NCBI GenBank assembly: GCA_023807065.1
Contig: JAJJLU010003551.1
Location: 1 to 55,169, forward strand
DNA: 55,169 nucleotides
Direction: 5' to 3'
Source: Isotricha intestinalis
Taxonomy: Eukaryota > Ciliophora > Litostomatea > Vestibuliferida > Isotrichidae
The position numbers and the translations under genes were made by a program. Under the pieces are notes generated by a model. That model was not told where the DNA came from. It saw only the letters and a program-made list of their open reading frames with translations, and searched no databases. Positions 48,800-55,169 of the stretch are shown here, in pieces. How positions within the stretch are numbered: the first letter of the stretch is position 1; each line of letters opens with the position of its first letter.

Positions 48800-50428
48800 A
48801 TGAATCAAACATTCAAAACATCAAAGACTTTAAATTTCAAAGAAAATTTCAAATATTTATTCGAATCAAAAACAATGAAAGAAGAAAAAGAAACTGAAAA
48901 TCAGAAAATAAAACAATTTAAATCAGAAAAATTAGATTTAAACAAATTAAAAACAAATAAATTATCTTCATTATCAATTGGTCAAATAAAGCAACCACAA
49001 ACAATGAGAACAATAAAATATATAAAATATTCTCCTTTAACAACAATATATTCAGAAATAGAAAGAGCAAAAAGAGAAATTGAAAGTTATATGAAAGAAG
49101 GAAAGAAAGTTTGTGCTTCAATAGAAAAGAAAAAAATTGAAAATTATAAAAATTCTTTTCATTCTCCTCAAATTACACAATATGGTAAATCTAAAAGAAA
49201 AATGTTTTTAACTCAATCTACTTTTTTTGAAACTCCTCAAATTAAAAAAACAAGAAATGTTTTTTCTAATGATTTTCAATCTCCAAATACTGAAAGAAAA
49301 AGTATTATTAATGTTAACGACATAAAAAAAATAATTAATAATAAAAAAAATGAAAATGTTAAAAATTATAATTTTACTACTATTAATAATAATAATGAAG
49401 AAGAAAAAAATAGTAGAAAAACTTCTATTTCTATTAAAGATAAATATAATACTGTTGAAGTAAATAAAGGAAGAATGAAAAGTTTTGTTGTTAATTATAT
49501 TCCAAAATGGCATTTTAAAAATGAATATATAAATATAAAAGCTTCAAAAGAAATAATTAAATCTTCTGATTTTCAAAAAAATATTTTTTATGATGAAATA
49601 TCGGTTTTATTAGATAATTTAAATATATATAAAAAAAAATTTATTATGAATGAAGGTCTTTGTTATTATTTTTATAATGCAACTCTTAAAAATCAAAGAA
49701 TAATAAATAAATTATTAGAAGAAACATGTGGTTTATTAATTGAAATATCTTATTTATTATTAAATGATTATGCTGAAGATATTGATAAATTTGTTGCTAA
49801 TGTTCAAGAAAAACCAAATTCAAAAGATGATAAATATGTAGAAAATGAAAATGAAGAATTTAAAATTAATATTAAAAAATTTATTGAATGTTGTAATTTT
49901 ATTAAAATATGTTTTGATTGTTATGATAATATATTATTATATGATAAATTATGTTTATTAAATACTAAAAATTTTTATACAATAATGCAATATTTAAAAA
50001 GAGCAAGACTTAATTCTGGTCAATTAAAATATTTTACTGAAAATATATTTAATAATTTTAATAATGATGATAAGATAGTAAATCGATTTTTAAAAGAAAT
50101 GAAATTATATAAATTAAAAGCAGAAGGAAAGAAAGTATATAAGAAAAAAAAGAATAAACAACCTGATTTTTATAATTTTAAAGGTCCAGTTATATTAAAA
50201 GAAACAAGAGAAAATGAGAAAATAAAAAGAATTAATATTGCTTTAGATAAAAATTTTAGTAAAACTGAACAAAATTATCATCCTAAACATCTTAATTTTA
50301 ATTCTAGATTAGTTTCTGGTCTTTTAAAATATGCCACTGAAAATTTTCGCTCTGAAATTTTAAGTGAAAGAATTATTCAAAGATTTAAAGAAAGAGAAAG
50401 AGAAGAAAATCTAAATTTAGATATTTAA
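48800..50428 (+). CDS. Unknown 542-aa protein, possibly a protist-specific family
   Basis: Residues 1-90 are basic and polar, with a LSSLSIGQIKQPQTMRTI segment. An ordered helix follows (TTIYSEIERAKREIESYMKEGKK), then a Ser/Thr/Asn-rich linker to about 235. Residues 255-430 form a helical domain (YDEISVLLDNLNIYKKKFIM ... LEETCGLLIEISYLLLNDYA ... FIKICFDCYDNILL ... LKRARLNSGQLKYF). This resembles, from memory, a helical family common in ciliates (EISVLLDNL...LLEETCGLLxExxxLLL...). I cannot name it. The tail is basic. It diverges from NDC80 with 162 bp between starts. No membrane segment. Confidence 0.72.
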   Translation: MNQTFKTSKTLNFKENFKYLFESKTMKEEKETENQKIKQFKSEKLDLNKLKTNKLSSLSIGQIKQPQTMRTIKYIKYSPLTTIYSEIERAKREIESYMKEGKKVCASIEKKKIENYKNSFHSPQITQYGKSKRKMFLTQSTFFETPQIKKTRNVFSNDFQSPNTERKSIINVNDIKKIINNKKNENVKNYNFTTINNNNEEEKNSRKTSISIKDKYNTVEVNKGRMKSFVVNYIPKWHFKNEYINIKASKEIIKSSDFQKNIFYDEISVLLDNLNIYKKKFIMNEGLCYYFYNATLKNQRIINKLLEETCGLLIEISYLLLNDYAEDIDKFVANVQEKPNSKDDKYVENENEEFKINIKKFIECCNFIKICFDCYDNILLYDKLCLLNTKNFYTIMQYLKRARLNSGQLKYFTENIFNNFNNDDKIVNRFLKEMKLYKLKAEGKKVYKKKKNKQPDFYNFKGPVILKETRENEKIKRINIALDKNFSKTEQNYHPKHLNFNSRLVSGLLKYATENFRSEILSERIIQRFKEREREENLNLDI

Positions 50429-50536
50429 TAATTTATTTATTTTTGTTAATTAAATTAAACATTCAATTAATATATTTTAAATATAATTATATATTTTTTT
50501 TTATATAGAAAAAGAATTTTTATTTTTTTTATTTTT

Positions 50537-51016
50537 TTAATTATTTATAATAATATTATTTTCTTTTGTTTCATCTTCATTTGCTTCTCCTTCATCACTT
50601 TTTGTTGTATTTCTAGTACTTTTTTTAATATTTTTTCGTTTTTTCTTTTTTTCAAAACTATTTATAATACTCTCTATATTATTATTGTTACTATGTATTA
50701 TATTATGAATTTCATCTTTTAAATTCCTTTCTTTAATTGCAATTAAATTTATATTTTTTTTATTTATTGAATTTTCTATTGTTGAAGAATTTGGAATTGA
50801 TTTAAATTCTTGTTTTTTATTTATATCACTATTTCGTTCTTCAAAGAAAATTTGATTTCTTTTTCTTTTTTTTATAACAACTCTCCAAATTAAATAAACT
50901 ATTATTAATATAATAAAAACAAATAAAACTCCAATAGAAATTAAAGAAATAACAATTAAATAAAAAGGAATTTGATTATTAACAATTTGAATATTAGATT
51001 GAGTAGAATTATTCAT
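50537..51016 (-). CDS. Small single-pass membrane protein, 159 aa
   Basis: A 17-residue polar N-terminus (MNNSTQSNIQIVNNQ) leads directly to a hydrophobic helix at about 18-46, followed by a strong basic stop-transfer signal (VVIKKRKRNQ). No cleavable signal peptide is present, so this looks like an N-out, C-in type III membrane protein with two possible N-glycosylation sites. The 110-residue cytosolic tail is basic, with KKKKRKNIKK then an acidic end. No family is recognisable. It is transcribed away from the B-box/Kelch gene, with 75 bp between starts. A small but ordinary-looking gene with TAA stop. Confidence 0.75.
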   Translation of the reverse strand: MNNSTQSNIQIVNNQIPFYLIVISLISIGVLFVFIILIIVYLIWRVVIKKRKRNQIFFEERNSDINKKQEFKSIPNSSTIENSINKKNINLIAIKERNLKDEIHNIIHSNNNNIESIINSFEKKKKRKNIKKSTRNTTKSDEGEANEDETKENNIIINN

Positions 51017-51091
51017 ATTTATAAATAAAATAAAATAAATTAAATAAATAATTTAATTCAATAAAAATATGACATATTTAAAATAATAAAA

Positions 51092-53218
51092 ATGGGAGTA
51101 TGTGTAGCAAAAGAAAAAGAATCAAAGCCAATGAGATTTGGTCATGACAGAATAATAACATGTACAATAGATACAGGAAAGGAAAAAATAAAGCAAACAT
51201 ATAATTCAAAATATACTATAAAAGAATTAATGAATTCTCTTAAAAAAAATCATTCCAAAAATGAAAATGATAAAATAATAAATTTATATTATAAAGGGAA
51301 TCAAATAACAAAATTAGATCAAAATATAGGTGAAATATGTGAAACAAATGATTTTAATTTAAAAATGGTTTCAATAAGTTTATCAGAATCAATGGTAGAA
51401 GATAATAATAAAATTCAAAGAGCTTTAATACATAAATTATCTTCAGAATGTAATTTTCATTCTGGAGAAAAAGAAATTAATATTTGTTTATCTTGTGGAA
51501 TGGGATTTTGTGATAAATGTTTAAATAAACATCAAAGTCATAAAATTATAAATAAAAATGAATTAATAAAATATAAAAATGAAATTGAAGAATATAAAAA
51601 TAATATTTACAAAGCTTTAACTTCTCTTGGAATTGATCCATATAAAAATAGTTTAAGTGAAGAAATTGTTTGTAATGATTTAAGAAATGATATGAGTATT
51701 TCTATGGAAAAATTAAATGATTTACTTATGGAAATTAATAATAAAAAAAATAATGTTTATAATGATTTTAAAAATGATTTTGATTCTATTTTTCCTTTTT
51801 TATTGGAATATAAAGAAAAAGTAGAAAATTTATATGATTCTTCTTTAAAAGAATCTGTTTTAAGTAATGAAAAAGATTTTTTAAATTTTTATGTTAAATA
51901 TAAATCTGTTAAAGATAATTCTGAAAAAATTAATCAAAAAGTTTTTGATTTAAAAAATAAAATAGAAGTTTTTAAAGATATTTTAAATGATTTAGTGAAT
52001 AAAATTCATTATGGAATAAATTCTTTAAAAAAAATATTTTCAAATGAAGAATTTGAAGAAACAGAAACTATAAAGAAAAAAAATATAAACTTAATACAAA
52101 GTGTAAATATAGATAATTCAAATTTTATAACAAGAAGTGGAAGATTTTCATTACTAAACTTTAATCAAAATAATGATAAAAAATTAAATTTAATGAATTT
52201 ATTATCTCATTCAAAAGACAAGAAAAATTTAATAAAAACAGTTGAACAAGATATAAAAGAAAGACATCAATCTCGTTCTCCAAAAACGAATAAAAGAAAT
52301 ACTATATCATTTAACAATAACAATTTATCATTTAAAAATAATAATAATGAATTAGAAATAAAAGAAGAAGAATATGAAGAACCAATAACAGGATATTATA
52401 ATATAGAAGTAGGATCAAATAATATATTATATTATTCAATAAAGGATAAAAACGTTATCAAATCATCAGTAAATATTTCTGAAACAAATATAAAAAGATT
52501 TGAATCATATCATTCCACTTTAAATTACAAAGGAAAATTTTATATTAGTGGAGGATATTCATCATCAAAGATGTTTTATAGATATAATTCTAAAACAAAA
52601 GAATTTATAAAATTATCAGAAATGCCTTCAGGACATTCATATCATTGTTTAATAGGAGTAGAAAATAATATATTTGCAATATCAGGTTTTAAATCAAAGA
52701 AAATAGAAAAATATTCATTAATAAATAATTCATGGGAAAATTTACCTGAATTAGAAATTGGAAGATCATGGCCTGGATGTGTTAGTGTTGAAGATACTTA
52801 TTTATTATTATTTGGTGGATTATGTGATAGAAGTGATTTAACTAATAAAATTATTGAAAAATTAAATATTAAAGATCCAAAAGGTTGGGAAAAAATTGAA
52901 ATTAATTTTAATGAACCTATTCCTTTTTATTTTGGTGTTGTTAATATTAATAATCAATTAGTTTATTTATTTGGAGGAAAACTTAATTCAAGAGAAGATA
53001 ATGTTAATACTTGCTATAAATTTAATTGTAATAATGGACATTTAGAAAAAGAAAATAATATTAAATTACCTGAAAAAGATGAATTTGATGGAAAAAATTT
53101 TTATGAATTAGGAAATAATACTTATGGTGCTTTTTCTTCTATTTTTTCTGATAGATTTTATATATATAATTCTAATACTCAAGATTTTGAAATTATATCT
53201 TTGAATAATAATTCATAA
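51092..53218 (+). CDS. Ubiquitin-like/B-box/Kelch protein, TRIM-like, possibly myristoylated, 708 aa
   Basis: The start MGVCVAKEKES has Gly2 and Cys4, an acylation candidate. Residues about 20-95 look like a ubiquitin-like beta-grasp (IITCTIDTGKEKIKQTYNSK ... LYYKGNQITKLDQNIGEI). A B-box zinc finger follows at about 119-152 (CNFHSGEKEINICLSCG ... CDKCLNKHQSHK). Helical coiled-coil region at about 155-320, then a disordered linker. Kelch repeats at about 445-700 (YHSTLNYKGKFYISGGYSSS; GRSWPGCVSVEDTYLLLFGG; VYLFGGKLNSREDN). There is no RING finger, so it is not a complete TRIM ligase. B-box plus Kelch proteins act as scaffolds or substrate adaptors. Confidence 0.88.
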   Translation: MGVCVAKEKESKPMRFGHDRIITCTIDTGKEKIKQTYNSKYTIKELMNSLKKNHSKNENDKIINLYYKGNQITKLDQNIGEICETNDFNLKMVSISLSESMVEDNNKIQRALIHKLSSECNFHSGEKEINICLSCGMGFCDKCLNKHQSHKIINKNELIKYKNEIEEYKNNIYKALTSLGIDPYKNSLSEEIVCNDLRNDMSISMEKLNDLLMEINNKKNNVYNDFKNDFDSIFPFLLEYKEKVENLYDSSLKESVLSNEKDFLNFYVKYKSVKDNSEKINQKVFDLKNKIEVFKDILNDLVNKIHYGINSLKKIFSNEEFEETETIKKKNINLIQSVNIDNSNFITRSGRFSLLNFNQNNDKKLNLMNLLSHSKDKKNLIKTVEQDIKERHQSRSPKTNKRNTISFNNNNLSFKNNNNELEIKEEEYEEPITGYYNIEVGSNNILYYSIKDKNVIKSSVNISETNIKRFESYHSTLNYKGKFYISGGYSSSKMFYRYNSKTKEFIKLSEMPSGHSYHCLIGVENNIFAISGFKSKKIEKYSLINNSWENLPELEIGRSWPGCVSVEDTYLLLFGGLCDRSDLTNKIIEKLNIKDPKGWEKIEINFNEPIPFYFGVVNINNQLVYLFGGKLNSREDNVNTCYKFNCNNGHLEKENNIKLPEKDEFDGKNFYELGNNTYGAFSSIFSDRFYIYNSNTQDFEIISLNNNS

Positions 53219-53370
53219 TAAATAATACGAGTATATTACAATAATTATAAAATAATATTATAAACACATTTTAATTTATTAAAACAAAGTAAATAATAAT
53301 AATATATAATTCAATTTTTTTTTTTTGAAACAAAGAAAAAAAAAAATAAAAAAATAAAATTAATCATATT

Positions 53371-54181
53371 CTATTTACTACAATTTTTTTTATATTCACT
53401 AGCACATTTTTCAGAGCAAAACCATTTTCCTTTAGGTAAACTTCTTAAACCAACACAATGAAAATGAAACCATTCTTTTTTACATTTAGGATTATCACAT
53501 TTAATCATATTTCCATAAGAAACATAATTACAAAAACAATATATTGGTTCTTGAGGACCAATTTTACCATCGATTTCTTTATATGTAATATCTTCTAAAC
53601 TTGAATTATTACTATTTTGATCATTTATATTTTCTGTTATTATTGTTGTTTTTATTATTTTTCCTCTTTTTCCTAAATTTGAATCTTTCAATTTTTTATT
53701 TTTTAATAATTTTGATGGTAAATTCATATTTAAATGACCGAAAATTTTTGTTTTTTTACTTTTTGATTTTTTTTTTGAATTTATAAAATTATTAAAATTT
53801 ACATATTCATCAAAATTTTCATCTATTAAATAATTTTGATATGAAAATGTATTTGCCACATTTATATCTTGTTCAAGTTCTAATCTTTCTATTGTTGAAT
53901 TTATTTTTTTTATTTCGTTTTCTAATAAATAATATGATTCATTTGCTAAATCACTTTTTTTTTGACAAAGAATTAAACAATTTTGATATTCTTTTTCAAG
54001 ATTTTTTAAATTTTGAGAATTTTTGGATTTTAATAAACTTTGTTTAATTGAAAGAAATTTATCATTTGAAACTAATGTTATTTATATTATTTTATTTACT
54101 TTTATATTGTTTATCATATTCTTTAATTTTGTTTATATTTTCATCTATTGTTTTTAATAATTGAATTGAACAAGTATTCAT
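53371..54181 (-). CDS. ING-family chromatin protein with PHD finger and one 28-nt intron, 260 aa
   Basis: Exons 54181-54100 and 54071-53371 join in frame and end at TAG. Exon 1 opens MNTCSIQLLKTIDENINKIK; exon 2 continues ISNDKFLSIKQ and more helices, as in the ING N-terminal domain. The PHD finger near the C-terminus (YCFCNYVSYGNMIKCDN ... WFHFHCVGLRSLPKGKW, then FCSEKC) has the full C4HC3 zinc set and the Tyr, Ser, Met, Trp positions that form the ING cage for trimethyl-Lys4 of histone H3. The middle is a basic linker. ING proteins recruit histone acetyltransferase or deacetylase complexes to active promoters. This is the second spliced gene in the window. Confidence 0.93.
54072..54099 (-). 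other. 28-nt intron in the ING gene
   Basis: On the minus strand it starts GTAAATAAAA and ends AACATTAG. It interrupts the frame after codon 27 and contains in-frame TAA codons. Splicing joins A to TT (ATT, Ile) and continues the helical domain without a break. At 28 nt it is among the shortest introns known in any nuclear genome. Confidence 0.9.
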
Positions 54182-54549
54182 GAAAATATTAAAAAAATTT
54201 TTTTTTAAATATTAAGATAAAAATACTTTTTAGCTAATTTGAAATTTATTAATAAAGGATTAATTTAACATATATAAAAATTAGTGCTTTTATATTTATC
54301 TGGAATGATAAGATTAGAATTTAAATATATTATTTTAAATTTTTTAAAAATTTAAATTTTTTTATAAAGAAAAAAAGAAAAAAAAAAGTTTAATTTAGTT
54401 ATTTAGAGCTTTTTTCAAAAATGTAATTGTTATAAAAAGAAAGAAAAAAAAGTTAAAGATGGATAAAAAATTGATGAATTTTATTTGAATTTTAATTGTA
54501 TTTAATTTTGAATAATAATAATATTTTCCTTAATTTGCCTCAAAAATAA
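54182..54549. promoter_or_regulatory. 368-bp divergent intergenic region
   Basis: Lies between the start codons of ING (-) and the last gene (+), so it should contain both promoters. It is A/T-rich, with runs of A at 54365-54390 and 54430-54455. I see no short conserved element shared with the other divergent regions. No open frame or RNA gene. Confidence 0.55.
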
Positions 54550-55167
54550 ATGGAAAATAAAAAAATAAATTTATATATATCAATGATTTCAAATAAATTT
54601 GATTTCAAAGATTTATTGAATGAAAAAGATAACTTAAATGACAATGATTATACAAAATTAAAACAAATAATGGAGAATGAAATAATTCCATTTGAATATT
54701 TGAAAAAATATTTAAATAAAAAATGGTATTTTTGTAAAGACAAAACAGAAAAATTAAATTTTATTCAAGATTATCAAATAAATTCAAAAATCAATCAAGA
54801 ATTTTTAGATTATTTAATTGAAAATAAAGAATCAGAAACGATAATTAACAATTATTTTTTAAAATTACAATTTTCACTTGAGCAATCAGACTTAAAAAGA
54901 TTTGCTAAAATTTTCAAAATTAAAAATGAAGAAGAATTAAATTTTATTAACATAGAACCAAAAAAAAGATATTATGAAATATATTATTTTTTTAATAAAA
55001 TAATACAGAATAATATATTTTCCAAAGAAGAAAAAATTGAATTAGTGAAAAAGAAGATAATTTCATTAAAAACATTATTTTCTTTTGAAAATGGAAATTA
55101 TAAATATCCTTCAATTGTGGGTTCTAAAAATTATCAATATAATAAATTTTTTAAAGATTTTATTTGA
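54550..55167 (+). CDS. Unknown protein at the right edge, 205 aa, TGA stop or truncated by an intron
   Basis: Reads from ATG to TGA at 55165-55167, two bases before the window ends. Residues 1-205 are a helical, Lys/Glu/Asn/Ile-rich protein with some conserved-looking aromatic positions (YLKKYLNKKWYFCKD, KKRYYEIYYFFNKI). The end (YPSIVGSKNYQYNKFFKDFI) is less polar. Because the window stops here, I cannot tell whether TGA is the true end or lies inside a short intron of the type seen in the kinase and ING genes. I see no membrane segment, signal peptide or known domain. Confidence 0.6.
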   Translation: MENKKINLYISMISNKFDFKDLLNEKDNLNDNDYTKLKQIMENEIIPFEYLKKYLNKKWYFCKDKTEKLNFIQDYQINSKINQEFLDYLIENKESETIINNYFLKLQFSLEQSDLKRFAKIFKIKNEEELNFINIEPKKRYYEIYYFFNKIIQNNIFSKEEKIELVKKKIISLKTLFSFENGNYKYPSIVGSKNYQYNKFFKDFI

Positions 55168-55169
55168 TT

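Noticed and set aside
1..55169. TGA read as Trp or TAA/TAG as Gln, as in many ciliates
   Set aside because: Genes use TGG for Trp and CAA for Gln at normal rates, conserved domains are not interrupted by stops apart from the three introns, and all three stop codons end genes in sensible places.
1..55169. Bacterial, viral or organelle DNA
   Set aside because: Eukaryote-only families (NDC80, DDB1, COMMD, AK7, ING), spliceosomal-type introns and no ribosome-binding sites rule out bacteria; no viral hallmark genes or respiratory-chain genes are present.
1..55169. tRNA, rRNA, CRISPR, insertion sequences, telomeric repeats
   Set aside because: No GC-rich cloverleaf-sized island, no spaced direct repeats with unique spacers, no transposase or reverse-transcriptase frame, and no telomere-like repeat at either end.

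Overview
This window is nuclear DNA of an extremely AT-rich unicellular eukaryote. Genes are packed tightly: 29 protein-coding genes, two of them at the window edges, fill about 89 % of the sequence. Intergenic DNA is almost pure A/T. There are no ribosome-binding sites or operons of the bacterial kind. Gene families are eukaryotic: NDC80, DDB1, P4-ATPase, COMM domain, ING, DHHC, RCC1. Two genes contain introns, and these are tiny GT...AG introns of 28, 36 and 38 nt. AK7, LRR/IQ, MORN and FAM184-like proteins suggest a cell with motile cilia. All three stop codons terminate genes (24 TAA, 2 TAG, 3 TGA), so the code is standard. My best inference is a ciliate that keeps the standard code, such as a litostome (rumen ciliate-like) macronuclear genome. 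No marker gene proves this. An anaerobic gut fungus or another AT-rich protist is less likely because the introns are so short.

Layout. 1-9.2 kb: the 3' end of a gene, two coiled-coil proteins of unknown role, a secreted or membrane-anchored Asp/Asn repeat protein, a DHHC palmitoyltransferase, a TMBIM/Bax-inhibitor membrane protein, an AGC-like kinase that is probably myristoylated, and an unknown 519-aa protein. 9.4-22.2 kb: a Met/Gln/Pro-repeat protein with a Cys motif, a large LRR/IQ protein, an ankyrin/SAM protein, and a 1964-aa RCC1 protein with a RasGAP-like region. The last two start only 39 bp apart on opposite strands. 22.3-35 kb: AK7, DDB1, a choline/ethanolamine kinase, a COMM-domain protein and a FAM184-like coiled coil. 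35-46 kb: an AGC kinase with two introns, a P4-ATPase lipid flippase, a WD40 protein, an unknown basic protein and a MORN/IQ protein. 46-55 kb: an unknown protein, NDC80, an unknown 542-aa protein, a single-pass membrane protein, a ubiquitin-like/B-box/Kelch protein, an ING/PHD protein with a 28-nt intron, and an unknown gene at the right edge.

Themes. Cilium-linked proteins are AK7, LRR/IQ, possibly MORN/IQ, and FAM184-like. Membrane lipid and acylation functions are the DHHC enzyme, four N-terminal myristoylation candidates, the flippase and choline/ethanolamine kinase. Chromosome and ubiquitin biology is represented by NDC80, DDB1, ING and B-box/Kelch. Neighbouring genes do not form an obvious pathway. 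Many proteins carry Lys/Glu/Asn low-complexity inserts that follow the base composition.

I found no tRNA, rRNA, CRISPR array, transposase, telomere repeat or clear pseudogene. I did not find a convincing new multi-gene system. The best leads are the RCC1-RasGAP fusion, the short divergent promoters, the glycosylation-sequon repeat protein and several unrecognised but intact genes.
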